Shown here: positions 1 through 7,344 of the stretch, one piece after another | How positions within the stretch are numbered: position 1 is the first letter of the stretch | Layout: each line of letters opens with the position of its first letter | Source of the DNA: JALYIM01 sp040003205 | Lineage (GTDB): Bacteria; Acidobacteriota; Terriglobia; Terriglobales; Acidobacteriaceae | Assembly: GCA_040003205.1 (NCBI GenBank) | Contig: JBDUDA010000022.1 | Span: 1 to 20,548 of the forward strand | DNA length: 20,548 nucleotides | Direction: 5' to 3' | Program-made: the position numbers and the translations under genes | The notes under the pieces: model-generated | What the model saw: the letters and a program-made list of their open reading frames with translations, nothing else | Database searches by the model: none | What the model was told of the DNA's origin: nothing

Positions 1-499
1 CGTTTTCTACGCTGACTTTTAATTCCTGCGCGATGAAGGCACGGAAGCGCGCGGAGTCCAAGACGCCTGCCATCCCAATCACGCGCTCGCGTGGAAAGCC
101 GCTCATCTTGAAAGCCGCCTGGGCCATGGCGTCCAGCGGATTCGACACGATAATCAGAATGCAGTTGGGAGAATACTGAATCGTCTTGCTGACGACATCT
201 TTCATGATCTTGTGATTCGTATTCAGAAGATCGTCGCGGCTCATGCCCGGCTTGCGCGGGATGCCCGCGGTGATCACAACGATGTCAGAATTTGCGGTGT
301 CGGCGTAGTCCTGCGTGCCGATCACGTATGAATCGCGCTTCTCGATGGGCATCGCCTCCAGCAGATCGAGTCCCTTACCCTGCGGGACGCCTTCGACAAT
401 ATCAATGAGCACAACGTCGGCGAGCTCCTTGGACGCAATCCAGTGAGCGGTGGTCGCGCCCACGTTTCCCGAACCTACAATCGTAACTTTCTTACGCAT
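1..499 (-). CDS. mdh: Malate dehydrogenase, LDH-like type (3' end cut by window)
   Basis: Catalyses the NAD-dependent interconversion of malate and oxaloacetate in the TCA cycle, in the cytoplasm. The reading frame is open to the window edge and gives about 166 residues. It starts with MRKKVTIVGSGNVG, the Rossmann GxGxxG loop, followed by VVLIDIVEGVPQGKGLDL (the acidic residue ending strand 2 favours NAD). Further on are ITAGIPRKPGMSRDDLL, containing the substrate-binding arginines of the mobile loop, and SNPLDAMAQ with GMAGVLDSARFR, the conserved NP.D and LDS.R motifs. The catalytic histidine lies beyond the edge. A GAAAGGA ribosome-binding site lies 4-7 bases before the ATG. The gene follows icd in the same direction and is probably co-transcribed with it. 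The LDH-like MDH subfamily, rather than lactate dehydrogenase, is indicated by the RKPGMSR loop. Confidence 0.95.
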   Translation of the reverse strand, partial: MRKKVTIVGSGNVGATTAHWIASKELADVVLIDIVEGVPQGKGLDLLEAMPIEKRDSYVIGTQDYADTANSDIVVITAGIPRKPGMSRDDLLNTNHKIMKDVVSKTIQYSPNCILIIVSNPLDAMAQAAFKMSGFPRERVIGMAGVLDSARFRAFIAQELKVSVEN

Positions 500-546
500 G
501 ATGTCCTTTCAAGTTTGGAGCAAATGAATTTTATGGAGATAAGTGT

Positions 547-645
547 TTAGTCGGCCGCCACCGAGGCCGAGGCTTTCATATTCTTGATGATGTGGTCGGC
601 GAATTCACTGGTATTTGCCTTGGTTGCGCCTTCCATCTGGCGCTA
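547..645 (-). pseudogene. icd: C-terminal 31 codons of icd beyond an in-frame TAG
   Basis: Reading on from the TAG at 643-645 in the same frame gives RQMEGATKANTSEF, then ADHIIKNMKASASVAAD, and a TAA at 547-549. This matches the E. coli Icd end (RLMDGAKLLKCSEF, GDAIIENM) in order and spacing, with TAG replacing the glutamate codon of ERLMDG; GAG to TAG is a single-base change. So the segment is genuine icd coding sequence and not spacer. With read-through the protein would have 476 positions, and the gap to mdh would shrink from 143 to 47 bases, typical for an operon. Whether it is a nonsense mutation, a sequencing or assembly error, or a recoded codon cannot be told from this sequence. TAG is used as an ordinary terminal stop by the LysR, chdC and TPR genes nearby. 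Confidence 0.85.
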
Positions 646-1977
646 GAAATCGTAGGTGACGGTTTTCTGTTCGATGGTGGTCTCGAGTCCGCGCTCGATC
701 AGGTCGGCAGCTTCGTTCCATCCTAGAAAGCGAAACAGCATTACACCGGACAAAATTACCGATCCAGGATTGATGACGTCTTTGTCCGCGTATTTCGGAG
801 CCGTGCCGTGCGTTGCTTCGAAAATTGCGTAGCCATTTCCGACATTGGCGCCGGGAGCGATCCCTAGGCCGCCGACCTGCGCGGCGCAGGCGTCCGAGAT
901 GTAATCGCCATTCAAATTTGGAGTCGCTAAAACGGCGTATTCCTCTGGACGCGTCACCACCTGCTGGAAAATTGAATCGGCGATGCGATCGTTAATCATG
1001 AGCTTTTTCTTCCATGCGCCTTTGCCATGCGTGGAATAAATCGACTCCAGCACCTGCTTCACTTCCTGATAGATTCCTTGGCAAAAATCTTCGGTGGCAA
1101 ACTCGAGGCCCGGCTCAATCTGGTTTGCACACTCTTCCGTTGTAATGTTCGGGTTCTTGTCTTTGTTATCGAGAATCCAACTCTCCCGCTCGGTGACCAC
1201 GCGATCGCGAAACTCTTCGGTGGCGAGTTCGTATCCCCATTTGCGAAACGCGCCTTCGGTAAATTTCTGGATATTTCCCTTGTGTACGAGGGTGACGCTC
1301 GGGCGCTCGCTCTCGAGCGCGTACTGGATGGCCATCCGTACCAGTCGTTTCGTTCCGGTAATCGAGATCGGCTTGATGCCTACGCCGGAATCCAGCCGGA
1401 TCTGCTTCTTTCCGCCCTTCAACATGTCCTTATTGAGGAATTCAATCAGTTTCGCGGCTTCGGGTGTTCCCTGCTCCCACTCGATGCCCGCATAAACGTC
1501 TTCGGTGTTCTCGCGATAAATCACCAGGTCAAGGCGCTCGGGATACTTCACCGGCGAAGGAGTTCCTTTGTAATAGCGCACGGGACGGATGCAGGCATAA
1601 AGATCGAGAATCTGTCTCAACGCGACGTTCAGCGAGCGAATGCCGCCCCCGACGGGCGTTGTCAGCGGCCCTTTGATGGCAACTCTGAACTCGCGGATGG
1701 CAGCAATGGTGTCGTCAGGAAGCCAGTTGTCGAATTTTGCTTTCGCCTTTTCTCCGGCAAAAACTTCGTACCACGCAACCTTGCGCTCGTTGTTATAGGC
1801 GCGCTCGACCGCCGCATCGAAAACGCGCACGGATGCCTTCCAGATATCGCGCCCGGTCCCGTCGCCTTCGATGAATGGGACGATGGGATTGTCCGGCACT
1901 TGATACTTGCCGTCGCCATAACCGATGCGTGCGCCGTTCGTAGGCAGGGATACGCCGTTATAAGCATTCATAGTCAT
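643..1977 (-). CDS. icd: NADP-dependent isocitrate dehydrogenase, ends at an in-frame amber codon
   Basis: Oxidative decarboxylation of isocitrate to 2-oxoglutarate in the TCA cycle. As read to the first stop it has 444 residues. Visible family motifs are FIEGDGTGRDIW near residue 35, TTPVGGGIRSLNVALRQ with Ser115 matching the E. coli Ser113 substrate/phosphorylation serine, YRENTEDVYAGIEW, and HGTAPKYAD at 390-398, whose Lys395-Tyr396 match the NADP-specificity pair of the E. coli enzyme. A central insertion makes it longer than the 416-residue E. coli protein. The start is the ATG at 1977, because GGAGG (1984-1988 on this strand) sits six bases upstream; the frame is open further upstream but that part does not resemble the family. 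The frame stops at TAG (643-645) directly after TVTYDF, exactly where E. coli continues with ERLMDG. The missing tail is encoded in frame beyond the TAG (see next entry). Operon with mdh. Confidence 0.93.
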   Translation of the reverse strand: MTMNAYNGVSLPTNGARIGYGDGKYQVPDNPIVPFIEGDGTGRDIWKASVRVFDAAVERAYNNERKVAWYEVFAGEKAKAKFDNWLPDDTIAAIREFRVAIKGPLTTPVGGGIRSLNVALRQILDLYACIRPVRYYKGTPSPVKYPERLDLVIYRENTEDVYAGIEWEQGTPEAAKLIEFLNKDMLKGGKKQIRLDSGVGIKPISITGTKRLVRMAIQYALESERPSVTLVHKGNIQKFTEGAFRKWGYELATEEFRDRVVTERESWILDNKDKNPNITTEECANQIEPGLEFATEDFCQGIYQEVKQVLESIYSTHGKGAWKKKLMINDRIADSIFQQVVTRPEEYAVLATPNLNGDYISDACAAQVGGLGIAPGANVGNGYAIFEATHGTAPKYADKDVINPGSVILSGVMLFRFLGWNEAADLIERGLETTIEQKTVTYDF

Positions 1978-1983
1978 GCTGGG

Positions 1984-1988
1984 CCTCC
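1984..1988 (-). promoter_or_regulatory. Ribosome-binding site deciding the icd start
   Basis: GGAGG on the minus strand, six bases before the ATG at 1977. It is twelve bases from the alternative in-frame ATG at 1971, so the upstream ATG is preferred. Confidence 0.75.
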
Positions 1989-2020
1989 GAAGACCAATTG
2001 CGAACCAATGCAAACGTTCA

Positions 2021-2049
2021 ATTATAGAGGGAGAAACGGCGAGGGTGAA
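2021..2049 (-). promoter_or_regulatory. Sigma70-like promoter of icd-mdh
   Basis: On the minus strand TTCACC (2044-2049; four of six matches to TTGACA) is separated by exactly 17 bases from a perfect TATAAT (2021-2026). Transcription would start near 2014, leaving a leader of about 36 bases that contains the GGAGG. On the opposite strand TTGCGA (1998-2003) and TTATAG/TATAGA (2022-2028), 18-19 bases apart, could be a weaker divergent promoter for the gene at 2103; this second reading is tentative. Confidence 0.7.
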
Positions 2050-2102
2050 ATCTTGGCACTCGCATGGAGGATAAACAGATACCGCTCGAGTGGAAACGTA
2101 CA

Positions 2103-2597
2103 ATGAAAGACATGATTGAGCGTATTGCAATCTTTCGGCTCGGCTTAATATGCGTGGCGGTGGCGGCATCGGCATTGTTATGCCCACCACACTCGGAAGC
2201 GCAGGTGATCGCTGACAATCCCAGTCCCGTCGCAGCGAACAGCAATAACGCAGTCCCCACCAGTCACAACGTATTCTTTACCTCAAGCCATCGTTTCTGG
2301 GACCGACCCAACATTCTGCTATTTTCGGGGATTGCGGTTTTTCGCGCGCTCGACTATACCTCAACCCGCAACATGCAGTCCCGCGGTCGCGAAGAAATTC
2401 TCATTCCCGATGACGTAGTGAATAATTCCGCAGGATTTGTCAGCCTGGAAGCCGCGGGCGCAGCCGCCTCGGTCGGCATCTCTTATCTGCTGCACCGCAG
2501 TGGACACCACCGGCTCGAACGCTGGCTCTCCATTGGACACATCGGCGTCACCGGCTTCGGTGCTGCACGAAATTACGCCCTTAAATCCCGGCACTAG
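2103..2597 (+). CDS. Small exported or membrane protein of unknown function
   Basis: I do not recognise the family. From the ATG at 2103 it has 164 residues. The N-terminus (MKDMIERIAIFRLGL then CVAVAASALLC) looks like a signal peptide with a possible cleavage after HSEA. A short Asn/Ser-rich stretch, a central segment with FWDRPNILLFSGIAVFRALD, and a second hydrophobic small-residue segment (VSLEAAGAAASVGISYLLH) follow, ending in a basic His/Arg-rich tail (HRSGHHRLERW). This suggests one or two membrane-embedded helices. The frame is open back to an ATG at 2064, but the signal-peptide layout is better from 2103 or from the ATG at 2112; no clear ribosome-binding site supports any of them. It is divergent from icd and converges on the next gene with a 33-base gap and no visible terminator. 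Confidence 0.65.
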   Translation: MKDMIERIAIFRLGLICVAVAASALLCPPHSEAQVIADNPSPVAANSNNAVPTSHNVFFTSSHRFWDRPNILLFSGIAVFRALDYTSTRNMQSRGREEILIPDDVVNNSAGFVSLEAAGAAASVGISYLLHRSGHHRLERWLSIGHIGVTGFGAARNYALKSRH

Positions 2598-2630
2598 ACT
2601 CCAATTCCAGCCAGCTTGCCACCATTCTTC

Positions 2631-3191
2631 TCACCAACGTCGCGAGCCGAAATATTTCCTCACGCCGATTGCGTTATACCTTCCCCAGGGTCCGTTCGGG
2701 CCGAGGTCGGCGGCGCCGAGATTTTTATCTCGCGAACCCAACCGGTCGAATAGGAAGTGCTGCGTGACTCGGGCCTCGAAGCCTTTGCCAAGATAAATGG
2801 CCGCGCCCCACGAATGTTCGACGCCAATCGCATCGAACGACCACGTGTAAAGTGTGCGCGGCAGATTCCTGCCAAACAGGAAATTGGGTTCGCCAAAGAG
2901 CATGAAGCGGCGCAGAGGACCGCGTCCAAAGGGACGCACCTCCAGCAATCCTGACAGCGAATAGCGTGCAAAGGCCGTGCAGGGTGCGTTGACCCCTCCA
3001 AAGCTGCCGGCGTCGGCGCGGCAGACGTTGGGATCAATCTCGTTGTGCGGCGGAGCAACTTCAAACTGCCCGAATCCCCAAAACATATCTCGCGGCAGGA
3101 ACATACGGTCGCCGTCTGCCAGAGCGGGCTCCTGCCCGAAGGCCGTTCCAGCTAATGCGATGAGTGTGACTGCCAGCAGGAAATGCCGCAT
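2631..3191 (-). CDS. Secreted, probable outer-membrane beta-barrel-like protein
   Basis: Unknown function, 186 residues. A classical signal peptide (MRHFLLAVTLIALAGTAFG, cleavage before QEPAL) is followed by a body rich in aromatic residues alternating with polar ones. Examples are RFMLFGEPNFLFGRN, LYTWSFDAIGVEHSWG, and a closing GRYNAIGVRKYFGSRRW. This alternation and the aromatic C-terminus suggest beta strands of a small barrel or lipocalin-like periplasmic protein. Two cysteines (NVCRAD and APCTAF) could form a disulfide. The ATG at 3191 has a strong GGAGGG five to six bases upstream. It stands alone between a convergent and a divergent neighbour, so the envelope location is the only inference made. 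Confidence 0.75.
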   Translation of the reverse strand: MRHFLLAVTLIALAGTAFGQEPALADGDRMFLPRDMFWGFGQFEVAPPHNEIDPNVCRADAGSFGGVNAPCTAFARYSLSGLLEVRPFGRGPLRRFMLFGEPNFLFGRNLPRTLYTWSFDAIGVEHSWGAAIYLGKGFEARVTQHFLFDRLGSRDKNLGAADLGPNGPWGRYNAIGVRKYFGSRRW

Positions 3192-3493
3192 TTAAACCCT
3201 CCGAAAAAGAAATTGAACGTGGAATGTCGAGCAGGAAGTGCGACCCAGCAATCGATCATTCGAAGTGGTGGTTGTGAGTGCGGCACATTCTACTACCCGT
3301 TACGGATGTGCGACTGGGTTTCGCTTTAGAGTGTGCAATCACGCCGCAAAGCTAAGTTATAGATTTTCTACCAATAAACATATGCGATTTCCCATTTCTT
3401 GCAATAGCGCAGGCCTGGTCCCACCCAAGTTGAGGCAATCTTTGACCTAATCGTTTGGCTACCGTATTGCTAGAAGACGCTGGGAGAGTGACG
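3192..3493. other. Intergenic region between divergent genes
   Basis: About 300 bases with no convincing gene. The open frame at 3238-3450 has no family resemblance, no ribosome-binding site and an unnatural composition. The left end carries the GGAGGG site of the leftward gene, 3345-3395 is AT-rich, and the right end carries a probable promoter (3442-3470). Confidence 0.6.
3442..3470 (+). promoter_or_regulatory. Probable promoter of the 107-residue gene
   Basis: TTGACC (3442-3447, five of six to consensus), a 17-base spacer and TATTGC (3465-3470, weak). The start would fall near 3477, only about 17 bases before the ATG at 3494, with GGGAG inside that leader. Confidence 0.45.
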
Positions 3494-3817
3494 ATGGCTC
3501 AGGAAGTTTCCATCTCTTATCAGGCGGTTAAGAGCAAGGTCTACAAACTCATCGACGCATTGGTTGAAGATGCCAAGTCTGAGGGCGACATTCAGGAATC
3601 GGTGCAGCGATGGTGGAAGCTGATCCACCCCTCTGACCGTCCGGTAGCTCGAAAATACCTGCTCTCGGTGCTCGAGAAATCGAACGCCGGCCTCAGCGCT
3701 ATCAGCGACGGCCTCCATGAATTCAGAGACTTCGACGAGAGACTCCATCTTGAATCTGAACGATTGCCGAAGATCCACTCCATTGCCCCTCAGCCAAGAA
3801 TGATTAGCCGGGTTTAG
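3494..3817 (+). CDS. Small helical cytoplasmic protein of unknown function
   Basis: No recognised family. From the ATG at 3494 the product has 107 residues. The frame extends upstream to a TTG at 3457, but GGGAGAG (3482-3488) is correctly spaced only for the ATG at 3494. There is no signal peptide or membrane segment. The sequence is charged and helix-forming: VKSKVYKLIDALVEDAKSEG, then a Trp-containing segment VQRWWKLIHPSDRPVARKYL and a helix LLSVLEKSNAGLSAISDGLH, ending in a probably disordered, Pro/Arg-containing tail. A small helical adaptor or regulator is possible, but nothing in the sequence assigns a function. It is followed by 232 bases without a gene before the LysR regulator, so it is probably transcribed alone. 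Confidence 0.7.
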   Translation: MAQEVSISYQAVKSKVYKLIDALVEDAKSEGDIQESVQRWWKLIHPSDRPVARKYLLSVLEKSNAGLSAISDGLHEFRDFDERLHLESERLPKIHSIAPQPRMISRV

Positions 3818-4049
3818 GTTCTTTTTCATTTTCCTATCTTGAACTTTTTCCGATCTGAGCTCGACCCTAAGTCTGTAGTACGCCCCACGAGCCAGTAGGC
3901 ACCTGCTACAATTCTTCCTCGAAGTTCTGTTACCTACCCGGAAAGTAAATGCTGCGAAGGGGGTTCAAGTCTCCTCGCGTATTTGCGTCGACAACTCGAC
4001 TTTGGGCTGCCGGGTTAATGGGTTACATACATACCGCTAACGATCTCCT

Positions 4050-4955
4050 ATGGATTTTGATCAGCTAGAAACTTTTCTTGAGGTTGCCCGGCTCTCCAGC
4101 TTCTCACGCGCGGCGGAGAAGCGATTTCGCACCCAGCCGGCGATTTCCTCGCAAATACGCTTGCTCGAAGACGAAGTAGGAGCCAAACTGCTGGACCGCT
4201 CGGGCGGCAAAGTCTCGATTACTTCTTCGGGCAAATTGTTTCAAAAATACGCAGAAGACACTCTCGACGGGCGCAAGACCGTGCTGGTGGCGATAGCGGA
4301 GACGGAGCGCGTGCCTCGCGGCGCGATTATGGTGGGCGCCAATGAGGGCACGTGTCTGCATATCCTGCCTGAAGTTTTTGCCGAGTTCAAGAAGCAGTAT
4401 CCGGATGTAGCGGTCAACATAAAGCGTTCGGATTACGCCCGTATTTTGGAATGCGTGATAGACAATAGCGTGGATTTCGGCGTGATCTCGCTACCTATTC
4501 GCGATCCCCGCCTGACGGTGCTTCCGATCCACCGAGATGAGTTGGTTGTAATTGCGCCGCCGAAACATCCGTTGGCTAAATTAAAATCGGCGACCGTAGG
4601 CGAAGTCGCGAAATATCCCTTGGTGGTTCCTAAACTGGGGCACACTCGCGACGGACTGGATAGCCTTTTTAGCGAGCGCAAATTGAAACCGCGCTATGCC
4701 ATGGAGCTCGATTCCAGCGAACTGCTGAAGCGTTTCGTAGCCGCGGATGTGGGCGTAGGTTTCATCGCGCGCTCAAACGTGCAGGAAGACGTGCGCGCCA
4801 ATGTGCTCGCGGCCATCCCCATGTCCGACGCGCGTATCCGCCGCGATCTTGCTCTGGTCTTTCGTAAAGACAAAGCTTTGAGCCGGGCCGCGCTGGCATT
4901 CATTGATATTGCTGTCAAGCTTAAGGCGGTTGATGCCGCTGCTGGGAAGCGGTAG
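4050..4955 (+). CDS. LysR-family transcriptional regulator
   Basis: A 301-residue DNA-binding regulator of standard LysR length. The N-terminal winged helix-turn-helix is clear: MDFDQLETFLEVARLSSFSR, AAEKRFRTQPAISSQI, RLLEDEVGAKLLDRS, with the family-typical linker helix up to about residue 90. The rest is a two-lobe periplasmic-binding-like effector domain (ANEGTCLHILPEVFAEF, VDFGVISLPI, DELVVIAPPKHPLA, VAADVGVGFIARS). The inducer is unknown; paired OxyR-type cysteines are absent. No clear Shine-Dalgarno site precedes the ATG. It lies 60 bases before chdC in the same direction, so it may control or be co-transcribed with the heme/cofactor genes that follow. LysR proteins more often sit divergently from their targets, so the target is uncertain. 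Confidence 0.93.
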   Translation: MDFDQLETFLEVARLSSFSRAAEKRFRTQPAISSQIRLLEDEVGAKLLDRSGGKVSITSSGKLFQKYAEDTLDGRKTVLVAIAETERVPRGAIMVGANEGTCLHILPEVFAEFKKQYPDVAVNIKRSDYARILECVIDNSVDFGVISLPIRDPRLTVLPIHRDELVVIAPPKHPLAKLKSATVGEVAKYPLVVPKLGHTRDGLDSLFSERKLKPRYAMELDSSELLKRFVAADVGVGFIARSNVQEDVRANVLAAIPMSDARIRRDLALVFRKDKALSRAALAFIDIAVKLKAVDAAAGKR

Positions 4956-4995
4956 AGCTTTCAGCTTTAGCTTTCAGCTATTAGCTTTTGGCTAA
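4956..4995 (+). repeat. Three imperfect 13-14 base tandem repeats
   Basis: Directly after the LysR stop codon three units follow each other: AGCTTTCAGCTTT (4956-4968), AGCTTTCAGCTATT (4969-4982) and AGCTTTTGGCTAA (4983-4995). Each unit itself contains AGCT twice or nearly so. It fills most of the 60-base gap before chdC. Its role is unknown; replication slippage or a small regulatory/attenuation structure are both possible. Confidence 0.75.
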
Positions 4996-5015
4996 CAACA
5001 CTTAAGGACTTCGTA

Positions 5016-5912
5016 ATGCCGGTTTCACGTTCCCCTAATTCGGAGGCTTCGTCTGCTGGGATCCCTGCTGTGCCTCTTACCATTGAGGGATACAGCGTTT
5101 TGCACCAGATGATGCGCTTTCGCTGGGCGGCCTGGCGGAAGCTGCGTCCGGCAGAGAAAACCTCTATCGTTCGTGAGGCCACGGGTGTTCTAGGGAAGAT
5201 GGAGCGAAACACGCCCGGCCAGTCCGGCTTATTTTCTTTGCTGGGACACAAGGCTGACCTCATGCTCATACACTTTCGGCGTTCTTTCGATGAGCTAAAC
5301 CAGGTCGAGCTACAAATATCGCAGTTAGGACTCAATGAATACCTGGAACCTACGACTTCCTATCTTTCCGTGATCGAGTTGGGCCTTTACGAATCCACCG
5401 TGAAGATCTATAGCGAACTCGCCGACCGCTCTGTGGAACCCCACTCGCCAGAATGGAATAAAGCTATCCAGGAGACGTTGGACCGGCAAAGGGAGGCCAT
5501 GCATCCGCGGCTTTTTCCCGATCTCCCGCAGCATCGCTACGTGAGCTTCTATCCCATGGACCGCCGCAGAGGAGAATTAAAGAACTGGTACACGGTCCCG
5601 ATTGACGAGCGCGCGCGTCAGATGAATGAGCACGGATTAGTTGGCCGCCGCTATGCAGGCGAAGTGCGACAGATTATTACAGGATCTATCGGTTTCGATG
5701 ATTGGGAATGGGGCGTGGATCTGTTTGCGGACGATCCCCTGATCTTCAAGAAGCTAATTTACGAAATGCGCTTCGACGAAGTTAGCGCCGTCTACGCTTT
5801 GTTTTCGCATTTTTATGTTGGATTGCGGTGCCCCGCCGCTGGATTAGGAAGTTTGCTGAAGGGTACGCTTCCGCAACATATTCCCCCTGCATCCCCAAAA
5901 CCTGGTCGCTAG
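5016..5912 (+). CDS. chdC: Coproheme decarboxylase ChdC (HemQ), chlorite dismutase family
   Basis: Converts Fe-coproporphyrin III to heme b by two peroxide-dependent propionate decarboxylations, the last step of the coproporphyrin-dependent heme route. It has 298 residues. The signature block FYPMDRRRGELKNWY (residues 178-192) contains the expected catalytic Tyr179. MNEHGLVGRRYAGEVRQI follows with His206 at the position of the proximal heme ligand, then ITGSIGFDDWEWGVDLFADD and the family hallmark YEMRFDEVSAVYALFSHFYV. The N-terminal half (EGYSVLHQMMRFRW, FSLLGHKADLMLIHFRRSF) is the duplicated ferredoxin-like half that no longer binds heme. A roughly 15-residue unstructured N-terminal lead and a Pro-rich tail are extra. 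AAGGA lies 7-8 bases before the ATG. Downstream mobA-like and HAD genes are 42 and 15 bases apart in the same direction. Confidence 0.95.
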   Translation: MPVSRSPNSEASSAGIPAVPLTIEGYSVLHQMMRFRWAAWRKLRPAEKTSIVREATGVLGKMERNTPGQSGLFSLLGHKADLMLIHFRRSFDELNQVELQISQLGLNEYLEPTTSYLSVIELGLYESTVKIYSELADRSVEPHSPEWNKAIQETLDRQREAMHPRLFPDLPQHRYVSFYPMDRRRGELKNWYTVPIDERARQMNEHGLVGRRYAGEVRQIITGSIGFDDWEWGVDLFADDPLIFKKLIYEMRFDEVSAVYALFSHFYVGLRCPAAGLGSLLKGTLPQHIPPASPKPGR

Positions 5913-5954
5913 CGGACACATACCTCGCTCCGGAATTTCTGTTATCTTCCCTCC

Positions 5955-6599
5955 ATGTCCAGGGCACCCAGCCACTGCGGAGTAATCCTTGCTGCGGGCG
6001 AATCGAGGCGCATGGGCCAGAACAAAGCTTTTCTTCCATGGCCACCTGAGGAATCGCCCGCAACGCCTCCGAAACATACGTTTCTTTCGGCTGCGATCCA
6101 TGCGCTGAACGGCGTCAACGACATGGTGATTGTGGTTGCAGGAAACAATGAGAGCGAGCTTATGCCCGTGGTCTATGCGTGCGGTGGCCGCCTGGTTCGG
6201 AATCCGTCGCCCGAGCGCGGGCAGTTCAGTTCCCTACAAGTTGGACTGCGTGAAGTTCTTAATCATGGACGCAGCGCCGCCATGATCACGTTGGTGGACC
6301 GTCCGCCCCCCCGAATCGACACGCTGCAACTTTTAGTGACGGCCTTCGAGCGGTCCAGCCACGCGGGAAACTGGGCGGTGGTGCCGGAATACCAGGGAAA
6401 GCACGGGCATCCATTTATGGTTGGACGAGAAATGATCGAGGCCTTCCTGCGCGCCCCCGCAACCAGCATCGCTCGCGAGCTCGAACACGCGAATCAACAG
6501 CATATCGAATACGTTGCGGTCGACGATCCTTTCGTTGCAACCAACGTGGACACTCCCGAAGATTACGAGGCGCTCCGGCGCACGCTCCCTCGAAGTTGA
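5955..6599 (+). CDS. MobA/MocA-like nucleotidyltransferase
   Basis: A 214-residue GT-A-fold nucleotidyltransferase related to MobA and MocA, which attach GMP or CMP to molybdopterin. The nucleotide-binding motif LAAGESRRMGQNK lies at 12-24 with Lys24. NPSPERGQFSSLQVGL (83-98) is the second family signature. Asp115 in LVDRPP stands where MocA has the metal-binding DQP. The closing NVDTPEDYEAL corresponds to the conserved D.DTPEDY. MocA-like proteins also include enzymes of other pathways, so the exact substrate is open; no molybdoenzyme is in the window. The ATG at 5955 has no ribosome-binding site; TGTTATCTT six bases ahead could be an extended -10, though translation coupled to chdC is equally possible. 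The DRP in place of DQP is a mild variant. Confidence 0.85.
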   Translation: MSRAPSHCGVILAAGESRRMGQNKAFLPWPPEESPATPPKHTFLSAAIHALNGVNDMVIVVAGNNESELMPVVYACGGRLVRNPSPERGQFSSLQVGLREVLNHGRSAAMITLVDRPPPRIDTLQLLVTAFERSSHAGNWAVVPEYQGKHGHPFMVGREMIEAFLRAPATSIARELEHANQQHIEYVAVDDPFVATNVDTPEDYEALRRTLPRS

Positions 6600-6614
6600 A
6601 GTAATCTATCGGCA

Positions 6615-7343
6615 ATGGATTCCACGCGCAGCACTTCCCTTTTGCCTAGCAAGGCTTTGGCGTTCGTTGACACTGTGCTGCGGCTGCAACCGGAGATCGC
6701 TGTTTTTGATTGCGATGGAACTCTGTGGGGCGGCGACGCGGGCGAAGGATTTTTCAAATGGGAACTCAAGCGCGGCGTTCTGTCCGAAGGAGTGAGCCAG
6801 TGGGTTATGGCTCGCTACGCTGATTACAAAGCCGGCCTCGTCAGCGAAGACGACATGTGCGGCGAAATGGTCACCATTCATCGTGGATTGCAGGAAAGCC
6901 TGCTAGAAAACTTGTCGGAGGAGTTTTTTGCGCAACACATCGCACCTCAGATATTTCCCGAAATGCGGGAACTGGTGTCCCGGCTGCACGCTGCCGGAAT
7001 CCAGGTTTGGGCGGTTTCCTCCACCAACGAGTGGGTCATACGTGCGGGCATGGAGCGCTTCGGAATACCGCGGGGAAATGTTCTTGCGGCCTCGGTGGAA
7101 ATTCACGATGGGGTTATCAGTGACCGCTTAATCCGAGTTCCGTCAGGCCCCGGCAAGCCGCAGGCGATTCGCGAAATCGTACAGCGCGATCCTGACGCCG
7201 TGTTTGGGAATTCCAAATGGGACGCCGACATGCTGGCCATAGGGAAACACGCATTCGCTGTGAATCCAAACTCTGACCTGGAGCAAATGGCGAAGCAGCG
7301 CGGATGGACAATCTACTGGCCCGACGCCGTGGACCATCGCTGA
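6615..7343 (+). CDS. HAD-superfamily phosphatase, phosphoserine-phosphatase-like
   Basis: A 242-residue soluble phosphatase of HAD subclass IB. Motif I is FDCDGT with nucleophile Asp32 and acid/base Asp34. An all-helical cap occupies about 45-110. Motif II is VSSTNEW (Ser135/136), motif III Lys181 in GPGKPQAI, and motif IV GNSKWDADML with Asp203 and Asp205. The layout is that of SerB-like and related enzymes that dephosphorylate small metabolites. Motif IV has GNS rather than the usual GDS, a conservative change also seen in this group. The substrate is not determined. It starts 15 bases after the nucleotidyltransferase without an obvious ribosome-binding site, which suggests co-translation, and ends one base from the stop codon of the convergent Fe-S scaffold gene. 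Confidence 0.88.
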   Translation: MDSTRSTSLLPSKALAFVDTVLRLQPEIAVFDCDGTLWGGDAGEGFFKWELKRGVLSEGVSQWVMARYADYKAGLVSEDDMCGEMVTIHRGLQESLLENLSEEFFAQHIAPQIFPEMRELVSRLHAAGIQVWAVSSTNEWVIRAGMERFGIPRGNVLAASVEIHDGVISDRLIRVPSGPGKPQAIREIVQRDPDAVFGNSKWDADMLAIGKHAFAVNPNSDLEQMAKQRGWTIYWPDAVDHR

Positions 7344-7344
7344 A

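Noticed and set aside
547..645. Pyrrolysine-type recoding as the explanation for the icd TAG.
   Set aside because: Not excluded, but TAG ends several other genes here (LysR, chdC, TPR protein), icd is not a known pyrrolysine protein, and no pyl gene is in the window; a mutation or sequence error is simpler.
1027..2106. A 359-codon open frame on the plus strand opposite icd.
   Set aside because: It is the antisense shadow of a strongly conserved enzyme gene and its translation resembles no protein family.
3238..3450. A 70-codon open frame in the intergenic region.
   Set aside because: No ribosome-binding site, no recognisable motif, and a probable promoter lies across its end.
3951..3990. 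GGGGGTTCAAGTCTCC resembles the T-arm of a tRNA or tmRNA 3' end.
   Set aside because: The flanking bases do not give a matching acceptor stem, anticodon arm or D-arm, and the T-stem needs two G-T pairs. It may be chance or a remnant, and cannot be supported as an RNA gene.
6301..6315. A run of seven C in the nucleotidyltransferase gene as a possible frameshift site.
   Set aside because: The frame is intact on both sides, with the LVDRPP motif before it and the NVDTPEDY motif after it.
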